The position numbers and the translations under genes are program-made. DNA of 64,000 bases from an uncultured Bacilli bacterium. GTDB lineage: Bacteria; Bacillota_I; Bacilli_A; RF39; UBA660. The stretch covers positions 819,711 through 883,710 of the forward strand of contig CAKOHZ010000001.1 in the NCBI GenBank assembly GCA_934086315.1, in the 5' to 3' direction. This document shows, one piece after another, positions 41,691 through 49,642 of this stretch (position 1 is the first letter of the stretch; the number at the start of each line of letters is the position of its first letter). The notes below the pieces were generated by a model. That model had not been told where the DNA came from, made no database searches, and saw only the letters and a program-made list of their open reading frames with translations.

Positions 41691-43043
41691 TTTAACAGTA
41701 AATTTTAACGAATCTTGTATTCCAGTTATAGTTCCTTCATTAAATTTGTTTGCAATTTCTCTATTTTTTGCATATGCAGAAGTTGCAATAGCACTAACGA
41801 ACATATTAGTCAAATCGACGTTATCATTCAAATCAAAACTACTTAAATCAAATGACTCTATCTTAGTATTATAAAACATACTGTTCATGCTAGTTACTAA
41901 TTTTGTGTTATAAGAACTAAAATCAACTGTAGTTGCTCTACTATTACTAAACATATTAGCCATAGAAACAACTGGTTTTTTATCTATAAAATTACACACT
42001 TTAGAAGTGACAATTAAATCTCCACAATCAGCTTCATTTGTACATTTCGCATTATCATCACCAGGACCTTTATTATTTAATTGAACACCCCATCCATCTT
42101 CACTAATATCAGACCATATATTGATACTACTTGAACCAGATTCATATAATCCCTCAAATAAAGCACCTTCTTGCATATATCTATATACATATTGTCCATT
42201 AATATATTCTGTACCTTGAACTAAAACACTTCCACTAGAACAAGTCCACATAGCATATAATTTTATATCATCACTAACATCAGAAACTAAACTCACTTCT
42301 TTAGAATAACTAGTATCTGTAAACCAACCACCAAATACTAATCCACTATCTTTATTAGTTGGAGTACACAAACTTACAGTTCCACCCTTACTTACGGTTT
42401 CATTAGAACAACCACTCCCACCATTTAACGCATAAGTGATTTTATAATCTGTTCTAGTATCACATGTATCTTTTGTTTTAGAATCTCGAGCTACAACATA
42501 TAACGTAGCATTCATACTCTTATTAAGCATAGAACTTTGATCATTATCGCCATCATATTCTATCCAAATATACATTGTATAATTTTTAGTAACTTCTTTC
42601 TCAAAAAAATATAATGATCCCAAATCAATTTCTGACCCATCAACAGTACCATCAAAGTCACCCGTAATAGTTGTCCCTGTATCATCATTTACAACAGCAT
42701 ATCTAAAATAACTATTAGCTAAATTACTATCTATACTATTTATTCTTAAATATAATTCTGTACATATATTTAAAGAATCAGCACCACTGGTTACACTAAA
42801 ACTCTTTTTAAATGTTGCTTTATCATAATTATTTCCATTTGTATACAATGGTTTAACATTCTTAACAGAAACACTAGTATCACTAATTTCAATATCTATA
42901 TTTCCAGTAGTAACTTGAGTATTATTGACAGTTTCGTTTAAAACATCACCTTTAAAATAAGAAAAAGTTAAAGTACTAGTACTTACTATTAAAGTTAAAA
43001 CTATAAGAATAAGATATTTATTTTTAATTTTAATATTTCTCAT
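41688..43043 (-). CDS. Camelysin-like signal, InlB B-repeat and DUF285 surface protein
   Basis: About 451 residues. A signal peptide (KYLILIVLTLIVSTSTLTFSYF) leads into a TasA/camelysin-like domain (to about residue 205), then an InlB B-repeat/Flg_new unit (TYALNGGSGCSNETV through GLVFGGWFTD to LYAMWTC), then the module GTEYINGQYVYRYMQEG that is shared with the prepilin proteins, GWGVQLNN, and three DUF285 units (MANMF, MNSMF, LTNMF). No prepilin motif and no LPXTG. I chose ATG 43041-43043, preceded by GGTGATAAT and five bases after the pseudopilin stop, so the pair is one transcription unit. Probably an exported surface protein. Confidence 0.75.
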   Translation of the reverse strand: MRNIKIKNKYLILIVLTLIVSTSTLTFSYFKGDVLNETVNNTQVTTGNIDIEISDTSVSVKNVKPLYTNGNNYDKATFKKSFSVTSGADSLNICTELYLRINSIDSNLANSYFRYAVVNDDTGTTITGDFDGTVDGSEIDLGSLYFFEKEVTKNYTMYIWIEYDGDNDQSSMLNKSMNATLYVVARDSKTKDTCDTRTDYKITYALNGGSGCSNETVSKGGTVSLCTPTNKDSGLVFGGWFTDTSYSKEVSLVSDVSDDIKLYAMWTCSSGSVLVQGTEYINGQYVYRYMQEGALFEGLYESGSSSINIWSDISEDGWGVQLNNKGPGDDNAKCTNEADCGDLIVTSKVCNFIDKKPVVSMANMFSNSRATTVDFSSYNTKLVTSMNSMFYNTKIESFDLSSFDLNDNVDLTNMFVSAIATSAYAKNREIANKFNEGTITGIQDSLKFTVK

Positions 43044-43048
43044 TATTA

Positions 43049-43525
43049 TCACCAACCATAGTTATAACACTGTTGATTAAATTGAGATATTGGTGCATCA
43101 CAGCATTCACATGCATTTCCTTTACTATTTGCAATACATACTTCACGTCCACCAGAATATGTCACAACACAAGAATCTAAATATTCATTGTCACCACTAG
43201 AAGCAACATATAATTTAACTACATAATTACTTGGAAACAATTCATTTGTAACATTGTTTTTAAAATTTTTATCGACATAATTAGCTGATTGAAGTTCTTT
43301 TAACCTAATAGTAACTTCTCTATTTTCATTAAGTGTCTTTCTCCATGAATCATTTAAATCAACATATATATTTGCAGCTCTTTGCATCTCTCTATACTTG
43401 CCTCTTAATTCTTCTTCATTAGAATCACTATTACTTTTACTAAATATTAAAATAGACCCTGTACTAATAACAGCAGTAATTACTATAACAGCTAACAATT
43501 CCATAAGAGTAAAACCATTTTTCAT
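43049..43525 (-). CDS. Short type IV pseudopilin-like protein
   Basis: A 158-residue protein with a prepilin leader (MKNG then FTLMELLAVIVITAVISTGSILIF) and a short soluble head with an alpha-helix spine (EEELRGKYREMQRAANIYVD). The C-terminus is Cys-rich: CVVTYSGGREVC, then ACECCDAPISQFNQQC, six to seven Cys that could form disulphides. Start chosen at ATG 43523-43525 after GAGGTGTAAG. It has no DUF285 repeats and is unlike the other three pilin heads. Read five bases before the camelysin/DUF285 gene, so likely its partner. No prepilin peptidase or assembly ATPase is in the window. Confidence 0.75.
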   Translation of the reverse strand: MKNGFTLMELLAVIVITAVISTGSILIFSKSNSDSNEEELRGKYREMQRAANIYVDLNDSWRKTLNENREVTIRLKELQSANYVDKNFKNNVTNELFPSNYVVKLYVASSGDNEYLDSCVVTYSGGREVCIANSKGNACECCDAPISQFNQQCYNYGW

Positions 43526-43580
43526 CTTACACCTCAATATCTTCTATCATAAATTAATTATACACTATTATTATAATATT

Positions 43581-43760
43581 TTAAAGATTCTTTTTAAGAT
43601 AATTTATACATTTTTTATAACCGTCAATATAACCAATATCATATAATTTAGACATTATTTCTAATTCACTAATTTTCTTAAATATTTTATCTTTATCAAT
43701 TAGTGCGTCTTTTATTCCTTCAATAAAACCAAGTTCATAAGATTTAATATATCTATACAT
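43581..43760 (-). CDS. Small protein, 59 residues
   Basis: Short ORF starting MYRYIKSYELGFIEGIKDAL with an excellent AGGAGGGTGG ribosome site nine bases before the ATG at 43758-43760 and a TATAAT about 25 bases upstream. It contains two similar segments, GFIEGIKDAL and GYIDGYKKCI, perhaps a duplicated helix hairpin. No membrane segment. The ribosome site supports real translation. Function unknown. Confidence 0.6.
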   Translation of the reverse strand: MYRYIKSYELGFIEGIKDALIDKDKIFKKISELEIMSKLYDIGYIDGYKKCINYLKKNL

Positions 43761-43805
43761 AACCACCCTCCTATTATTATAGTTAGCTATAAACACAACA
43801 AACAC

Positions 43806-43837
43806 TACAAAAAAACAAGAGAATTAATTTCCTCTTG
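43806..43837 (-). terminator. Intrinsic terminator
   Basis: Stem CAAGAG/CTCTTG (43816-43821 with 43832-43837) and TTTTTTTG on the minus strand; the stop of the gene at 43824 lies in the loop. Confidence 0.8.
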
Positions 43838-44291
43838 CTTCTAATTCAGCTTTAGTTTTAAGTTCTTGCCAAAATGGACCAAACTCATATGCTACCACAT
43901 TACCATAATCATAATTATAAGTAACATATCCAGCACCTTTACACCATTTTACAGTTCCATCATCATTTTTGGTTTCACCTTTTTTAAAACAAAATTTAGG
44001 TTCATTTTTATTTTGTACATTATAAAAATCATATATTATCATAAATATCCAAGCAAGTAATGCAATTGTAATTAAGAAATTAAATATTTTTCTAAATATA
44101 TGTTTTTTCTTTTTTGGTTGCACTTGATTTGCTTGCTCTTTTCTTATTTCATCTCTTAATGTTTCGGGCATAACATTTTCTACAGGAGTTTGTGTTTGAT
44201 TATTTTCTCTTATAGAAGGTGTCTCATTTATTATTCCACTCTCAACTGATGGTTCAGGTGTATTTTCATTTTCAAATCTATTATCGTTCAT
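43824..44291 (-). CDS. Single-pass membrane protein of unknown function
   Basis: A 155-residue protein: a long Asn/Glu/Pro-rich cytosolic start (about 1-70), one transmembrane helix after KKKKHIFRKI (IFNFLITIALLAWIFMIIY, about 70-90), and an extracytoplasmic end with two Cys (KFCFKKGE, VKWCKGAGY) and YEFGPFWQELK. The C-terminal pattern recurs in other uncharacterised gut Bacillota membrane proteins as I recall, but I cannot name a family. Lies after spoIVA with a terminator between. Confidence 0.65.
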   Translation of the reverse strand: MNDNRFENENTPEPSVESGIINETPSIRENNQTQTPVENVMPETLRDEIRKEQANQVQPKKKKHIFRKIFNFLITIALLAWIFMIIYDFYNVQNKNEPKFCFKKGETKNDDGTVKWCKGAGYVTYNYDYGNVVAYEFGPFWQELKTKAELEARGN

Positions 44292-44330
44292 ATCATTCTC
44301 CTTACACTATAATTATACCAAATATTAACA

Positions 44331-44358
44331 GAAAATAAAAGACACTTTTATAGTGTCA
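44331..44358 (-). terminator. Intrinsic terminator of spoIVA
   Basis: Stem GACACT/AGTGTC (44341-44346 with 44352-44357) then TTTTATTTTC on the minus strand; the TAA-side of spoIVA is in the stem. Confidence 0.8.
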
Positions 44359-45831
44359 TAATACTATTGCTATTAAATTGTTACTTCCTTTATTAACCAT
44401 CTTAGTAATAGTTTGTGATAATTTATATTTAGCTGCATCCGGAAGTAATGACAACTTAGCTTGAATACCTTCTTGTACTATCTCATTAAGACTTCTTCCA
44501 AATATTTCACTTTGCCATATTTTTTCTGGATCTTCATTATCTTTCATAATATAATCTATTAATTCTTTACTTTGTACTTCACTTCCTATAATTGGTTCAA
44601 AACTACTTTCAACATCAACCTTAATCATATGTACACTTGATGCTTTAGCCTTAAGTTTTATACCAAATCTTCCACCTTGTTTAATTATCTCAGGCTTTTC
44701 TAGTTTCATATCAGTTATTCTCGGAAGTACTATACCATACCCTGTTTGATATACTTGTTTTAAAGCACCTTTAATGCTTTCATATTCATTTCTTCCTTCA
44801 CTAACATCTTGAAATACTTTTAATAAATCCCCCTTACTATTAACAGAAGTTCCAACTACACTTTTTAATATTTCATTGAATAATTCATCACTTGCTTCCA
44901 TTGTAATAGTTACTTCAGAGTTATCAGTATCAAGTTTAGAAATATATGCTTTAGTAATTTCACTATTATCTTCAAGATTTAAATTAATATGTTCTACATC
45001 TCTTAATTTATCAACATTAACAATAGATTCTTTCATCTTATCAATGAATTTTTGTTTTAAAGGATGTTCACTCTTAAGTACTCCTACCCAGTCTGGTATA
45101 TTAAATTCAATATGATCAACTGGGAATTCATAAAGTGCTTCTTTTAATATTTCAGTAATATCTCTTTCAGTCATATTTTCAACACTTATTGGTATTACTG
45201 GCACACCATATTTTTCTTTTAAAGCTTCACTCATACTTATAGTTTCATTAGCCATTGGATGAATACTATTCATAATAACTATAAATGGTTTATTAATATT
45301 TTTAAGTTCTGTTATAACTTTATCTTCAGCTTGAATATAATTACTTCTTGGCATATCTAATATACTTCCATCAGTAGTTACAACTATACCAATAGTTGCA
45401 TGATCTTTAATAACTTTTTCAGTACCAATCTCAGCAGCTTCTACAAAAGGAAGCTCTTCACTAAACCAAGGTGTCTTAACCATACGAGGATTTCCAAGTT
45501 CATCTTCATATCCAAGCGATCCTGGTGTTACAAAGCCTACACAATCTACTAATTTAATATTTGTAACCAACTCATCAATATTAATATTAGCTCCACTACT
45601 AGGAACAAACTTAGGTTCTATTGTCATAATAGTTTTACCTTGAGCAGTTTGAGGTATTTCATCCATACATCTTTTCTTTTCTACTTCATCATCGATATAT
45701 GGAAGAATCAAATTTTCAATACATTTCTTAATAAAAGTACTTTTACCAGTACGAACCGCTCCTACTACTCCTAGATATATTTCACCATTACTTTTTTTAC
45801 CCAAACTCTTAATAATTTCTGATTTATCCAT
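44356..45831 (-). CDS. spoIVA: Stage IV sporulation protein A (spore coat ATPase)
   Basis: Morphogenetic ATPase that polymerises on the forespore surface as the basement layer of the spore coat. The 491-residue protein aligns end to end with B. subtilis SpoIVA (492): YLGVVGAVRTGKSTFIKK (Walker A), the DEIPQTAQGKTIMTIEPKFVP switch region, LVDCVGF, GIVVTTDGSI, INS in the base position, the middle domain, and the conserved C-terminus GIQAKLSLLPDA to NLIAIVL that binds SpoVM. All hallmark segments are intact, so it is probably functional. Found only in endospore formers. Ribosome site AGAAGGTAAAT. A possible sigma-E promoter lies upstream. Confidence 0.97.
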   Translation of the reverse strand: MDKSEIIKSLGKKSNGEIYLGVVGAVRTGKSTFIKKCIENLILPYIDDEVEKKRCMDEIPQTAQGKTIMTIEPKFVPSSGANINIDELVTNIKLVDCVGFVTPGSLGYEDELGNPRMVKTPWFSEELPFVEAAEIGTEKVIKDHATIGIVVTTDGSILDMPRSNYIQAEDKVITELKNINKPFIVIMNSIHPMANETISMSEALKEKYGVPVIPISVENMTERDITEILKEALYEFPVDHIEFNIPDWVGVLKSEHPLKQKFIDKMKESIVNVDKLRDVEHINLNLEDNSEITKAYISKLDTDNSEVTITMEASDELFNEILKSVVGTSVNSKGDLLKVFQDVSEGRNEYESIKGALKQVYQTGYGIVLPRITDMKLEKPEIIKQGGRFGIKLKAKASSVHMIKVDVESSFEPIIGSEVQSKELIDYIMKDNEDPEKIWQSEIFGRSLNEIVQEGIQAKLSLLPDAAKYKLSQTITKMVNKGSNNLIAIVL

Positions 45832-45860
45832 ATTTACCTTCTTTCTAGCATTTAGTAATA

Positions 45861-45889
45861 AATATGATATAAAACATTTTTTATGACAA
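45861..45889 (-). promoter_or_regulatory. Possible sigma-E promoter of spoIVA
   Basis: GTCATAAA (45882-45889), 13-base spacer, CATATTTA (45861-45868), resembling the sigma-E -35 (kmATAwT) and -10 (CATAnnnT). The transcript would start about 20-25 bases before the ATG. Weak as sigma-A. spoIVA is sigma-E controlled in B. subtilis. Confidence 0.4.
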
Positions 45890-45916
45890 AAAAACTCTAG
45901 AAATCTAGAGTTTTAC
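45888..45916 (-). terminator. Strong terminator after the signal peptidase homologue
   Basis: Eleven-bp perfect stem (45893-45903 with 45906-45916), two-base loop and TTTTTTTG on the minus strand. It separates spoIVA from the secA unit. Confidence 0.9.
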
Positions 45917-46416
45917 TATTTATTAAATATAAATTCAGGAAATATAGTACCTAAAAACAACAATATAACTAATACTATTGGATTTAAAAGTACATTTGCT
46001 ATACTGCTTATAGTATTGTTATTGTAAATTACTTTTGCAGAAATATCGTCTATATCTTTTTCTACTCTATATTCTCTATTCTCATAATTATTAGTGACAT
46101 CTAAAGTTAATTTATAATTATTTCTCTCAACAACTTTTCTAATAACTATATCGTTATTTTTTCCATCTAAATAAGCAACAAAATCTCCAACATCTATATC
46201 ATCACTTTTTTTAAGAATAAGGTAATTATCTTTACGTATTTCAGGTTCTAAAGTCGCATTATCTATTTTGTAATATGAATAACCATTAATAGTAGGATAC
46301 TTCTCATGATAAGTATTTTTCTTAACATAAAACATTACAAACAAGAACGCGAGTACTATTAAATAAATAATAATTAAGCCTCTAATAATATTAAATACCC
46401 ATTTAAATGTTTTCAT
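45916..46416 (-). CDS. SipW-like signal peptidase homologue, catalytic residues replaced
   Basis: A 166-residue membrane protein with helices at residues about 7-30 and 140-160. The core aligns with archaeal/ER-type signal peptidase I (SipW): GYSYYKIDNATLEPEIRKDN in place of the usual SGSMEP, GDFVAYLDG, and NDIVIRKVVE in place of the usual VTHRIV. Thus the catalytic Ser is Thr55 and the catalytic His is Arg93. The rest of the fold is well kept. It overlaps the secA-like stop by 4 bases, so it is co-translated with that translocase ATPase. Either a pseudoenzyme or an enzyme with an altered site. The camelysin-like proteins at 19002 and 41688 are the sort of substrates SipW handles. Confidence 0.7.
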   Translation of the reverse strand: MKTFKWVFNIIRGLIIIYLIVLAFLFVMFYVKKNTYHEKYPTINGYSYYKIDNATLEPEIRKDNYLILKKSDDIDVGDFVAYLDGKNNDIVIRKVVERNNYKLTLDVTNNYENREYRVEKDIDDISAKVIYNNNTISSIANVLLNPIVLVILLFLGTIFPEFIFNK

Positions 46417-49019
46417 CTAATTACACCTCTTTCATCTTCAATATCTTCAATAGATGTTTCAGGTTGAACTTCAATTTCAGGAACTTTATATTCGCCATAT
46501 TTTAATTTTGGATTTAAAGCATAAGTCGCTATCTCATTTCTAACGCAATCTATCATATCTCTAAATTGTAATGTTGCATCTTCTTGATAAGCCTTTATTG
46601 GATCTCTTTCAGCAAATGCTTGATATACTGAACCTTTTTGCATTATATCTAAGTATTCCATTTGACTAATCCAATAATCATCTATTATACTTAGCATTTT
46701 ATCTCTCATGTTACTTTCGTATTGTTTATCTTTAGGTACTTTTCCAAGATTTGTAGTAAATTCATTCTTCATAGCTGCTTTCTTTTTCTTAGGATCACGT
46801 ATATCTTTAAATTTTTCTGTATCAATCAAATGTCCTAGCTTAGTATCTATTTCTTCATCAGTATATCTATCAACAACTTCATCAACATACCTACTCATTT
46901 GATCTTTAATAACAGAAGTTACATCAGCAGAATCTAATATATGATTTCTAAATTCATAAACACCATTTTTTTGAATAGTAAGTACTTGTCCCATTTTTTC
47001 ACTAATTGTTCTACTTTGCTTATCTTCGGCTTCTTGAGACTTTTGACATCTATCAACCATATTAAGAATTGTTTTTGATATAATTTTACCTTTTTCTCCT
47101 ATAATTCCTTTTAAATCTGATAATCCATGAATAATTTTTAGTAATTTTTCTCCACCACGTCTTAACACATAATTATCTTCAAGTGAACTAAAGAATTTAG
47201 TTTTACCAGGATCCCCTTGACGACCAGCTCTACCTTTTAACTGATTATCAATTCTTTCATTTCTATTTTTAGTAGTACCAATTACATATAATCCACCAAC
47301 TTCAGCTACGCCTTCACCCAATTTAATATCAGTACCACGTCCAGCCATATTTGTTGCAATCGTTACTTTGCCAAGAAGTCCTGCAGTTGAAATAATACTA
47401 GCTTCATTTTCTGATTGCTCTGCATTCAATACAGCATGTCTTATTCCAGCTTCTTTTAACATTTTTGAAACCTGTAGACTTTCTTCAACACTTGTAACAC
47501 CAATTAATACAGGTTGAAGCGTTTCTCTACATTTAATTACTTCTTTCAAAATAGCTTTATATTTTTGATCTTTAGTAGCAAATACTTCATCTTGTTCATC
47601 TACTCTCATATTTGTTTTACGACTAGGCACTTCATAAGTAGGAAGACCATATATATCCATAAAATCCTCTTGATTACTTGTACCAGTCATTCCACAAATA
47701 CCATTTTCATATTTACTAAAAAAATCTGGATAAGTACATTTAGCAGTAGTGACAGTAGGATTTTTAATTTCTACGCCATAAGGTCTACCCTCTTTTTTTG
47801 CTATATAAGCTTCTTTAGCTTCAATTGATTCGTGAAGGCCATTCATAAACCTTCTTCCATGAAGTACTCTACCTGTACTTTCTCCTATAATCTCAACAAC
47901 ATAGTTAGGAAGACCATTTTTAGCTTTTTTATTTGGTCCTTCAGGCTGAACTGTATAATCAGTTCCACTCTTATAATGATATTTAGCTAAAATATAATTC
48001 TTAATAGCATCTAATCTAAAATTATAATCTTCTTTTTGACTTGAACTTAATGATTTCCATTCAGTATTTGGATATAAACTTTTATATATTCTCTCTTCTA
48101 AATTATTAGAAAGTTCAACTACACATGTATCATGAAATAATCTTGCAGGTTTAGCTTTCTTTCCTTTAGCATCATTTTGTGCCTTTATTTCTTCTTCATG
48201 ATTACGAAAGAATTGTTCCTTATCATATGGATCACAAGTAATTCCATTACTTTCAACATAATCACAAGCCCAAGAATATATATTTGTGTAATAATCACTT
48301 CCTTGACCAGCAGGTGGTTTCAAACTCTCAGCTTTAATTAATGGTGTTAAACCATCATCTAATAATATACTATCAACTTCATCTATAATTGCATATCCAT
48401 ACCCCTTAAGATTAACTCTATCACTAGCTCTCTTTACTTTATTATCATCTAAATAATCAAAAGCAATAGTTGATGCTGTTCCATAAACAATATCACAATT
48501 ATATTCTCTTCGTCTATCTTCTAAATTTCTCATTTCAGTTTTAGGTCTAATATTACCACAACTAAGTCCTAAGGCACTATATACTTTTTTATTTTGTTCC
48601 ATATCTCTTCCTGCTAAATAATCATTAGATGTAATAACATGAACACTTTTACCTTCTAAAGCATTTAAATATGCAGATAAAATTTGTACTAAAGTCTTGC
48701 CCTCTCCAGTTTTCATCTCAGCTATAGCATTATCATGCATTGCAACTGCTGCTTCAACCTGTACATTATAATGAAACATACCAAGTTGTCTTTTAGTAAC
48801 TTCACGACATACAGCAATAGCATCAACCATAACGTCATCAAGAGTTTCACCCTTAGATAATCTTGTTTTAAATATCTTAGTCATTCTTTTTAGTTCTTCA
48901 TCACTCATACTTGCATATTTATTTTTAATAGAATTACTATCTATTTGATTAACAATTCTCTTAATTCTATTTCTATTCTGCATAGTATAATTACCAAATA
49001 TTCTATCTGACATACTCAT
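46413..49019 (-). CDS. secA: SecA-family preprotein translocase ATPase, divergent
   Basis: DEAD-like motor of Sec export. 868 residues: AEMKTGEGKTLVQILSAYL (Walker A), IIDEVDSILLDDG (Walker B), preprotein cross-linking domain (with a longer insert around residues 235-330), GICGMTGTSNQEDF, ATNMAGRGTDIKL, QLKGRAGRQGDPG, then the helical scaffold and wing. The usual MRHFDVQLIGG is MFHYNVQVEAAVAMHDN, and the C-terminal zinc-binding Cys motif that contacts SecB/lipid is missing (ends ETSIEDIEDERGVIR). These points, and linkage with a signal peptidase homologue, make an accessory SecA2 plausible. But it could be the only SecA of a reduced genome, which this window cannot tell. Confidence 0.88.
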   Translation of the reverse strand: MSMSDRIFGNYTMQNRNRIKRIVNQIDSNSIKNKYASMSDEELKRMTKIFKTRLSKGETLDDVMVDAIAVCREVTKRQLGMFHYNVQVEAAVAMHDNAIAEMKTGEGKTLVQILSAYLNALEGKSVHVITSNDYLAGRDMEQNKKVYSALGLSCGNIRPKTEMRNLEDRRREYNCDIVYGTASTIAFDYLDDNKVKRASDRVNLKGYGYAIIDEVDSILLDDGLTPLIKAESLKPPAGQGSDYYTNIYSWACDYVESNGITCDPYDKEQFFRNHEEEIKAQNDAKGKKAKPARLFHDTCVVELSNNLEERIYKSLYPNTEWKSLSSSQKEDYNFRLDAIKNYILAKYHYKSGTDYTVQPEGPNKKAKNGLPNYVVEIIGESTGRVLHGRRFMNGLHESIEAKEAYIAKKEGRPYGVEIKNPTVTTAKCTYPDFFSKYENGICGMTGTSNQEDFMDIYGLPTYEVPSRKTNMRVDEQDEVFATKDQKYKAILKEVIKCRETLQPVLIGVTSVEESLQVSKMLKEAGIRHAVLNAEQSENEASIISTAGLLGKVTIATNMAGRGTDIKLGEGVAEVGGLYVIGTTKNRNERIDNQLKGRAGRQGDPGKTKFFSSLEDNYVLRRGGEKLLKIIHGLSDLKGIIGEKGKIISKTILNMVDRCQKSQEAEDKQSRTISEKMGQVLTIQKNGVYEFRNHILDSADVTSVIKDQMSRYVDEVVDRYTDEEIDTKLGHLIDTEKFKDIRDPKKKKAAMKNEFTTNLGKVPKDKQYESNMRDKMLSIIDDYWISQMEYLDIMQKGSVYQAFAERDPIKAYQEDATLQFRDMIDCVRNEIATYALNPKLKYGEYKVPEIEVQPETSIEDIEDERGVIR

Positions 49020-49089
49020 ACTTCATCACCTATTTTCTCATACATTAAATATAACATTTTTAATAAGATTTATCAATTAAAAACAAATA

Positions 49090-49596
49090 TTAACATTTAA
49101 ATTTATTAATAGTTGTCACTACTATATCTACAAGAAATAAAAAACTAAGTATTATCGTTATAAATAATGGTATTTTCTTTATAAGATTTAAAGACCAAGG
49201 AAGTACTAGATATATAAGAATTATACTACCTACTCCCCAAACTAAACTCATTTCAAGTGATATATATTTTCCAATATGATATTTATAATTACTATAATCC
49301 CAAAATGTAATATGAAATAATTTTTCAATAAGTATTCCACCTAACCATTCAAGTATAGTAAGTACCAGTGTAATAACTATAAATACTATTATAGTTTCTA
49401 TTACTCTATTCATATGAAGGCTTTCAAATATTTTATTAGAAAGAAACATTATAATTAAAACGCCAAAGCCATACAACGGAGTCCAAGGGCCATAAAGTAT
49501 TCCACTATTAAATCCAGTTTTAAATATCCAAGAACATATAGTTTCAAATAAATAACCTAAAATAGAAAAACATAAAAATATATTAATATAAAACAT
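49090..49596 (-). CDS. Putative ABC-transporter type IV (CmpB/DUF1113) membrane protein
   Basis: A 168-residue protein with five hydrophobic helices. GILYGPWTPLYGFGVL, LTILEWLGGILIEKLF, FWDYSNYKYHIGKYISLEMSLVWG are the diagnostic conserved stretches of PF06541 (named ABC_trans_CmpB). Function is not established in any species I know. It lies between secA and the sortase gene on the same strand, about 50-70 bases from each. Confidence 0.8.
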   Translation of the reverse strand: MFYINIFLCFSILGYLFETICSWIFKTGFNSGILYGPWTPLYGFGVLIIMFLSNKIFESLHMNRVIETIIVFIVITLVLTILEWLGGILIEKLFHITFWDYSNYKYHIGKYISLEMSLVWGVGSIILIYLVLPWSLNLIKKIPLFITIILSFLFLVDIVVTTINKFKC

Positions 49597-49642
49597 AATT
49601 TCACCACTATTATTATTAACAAAAGTGAAAAAAATATAATTA

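Noticed and set aside
41688..43525. Pseudopilin and DUF285 gene as one gene split by a frameshift
   Set aside because: The second gene has its own ribosome site and a complete signal peptide different from the prepilin leader.
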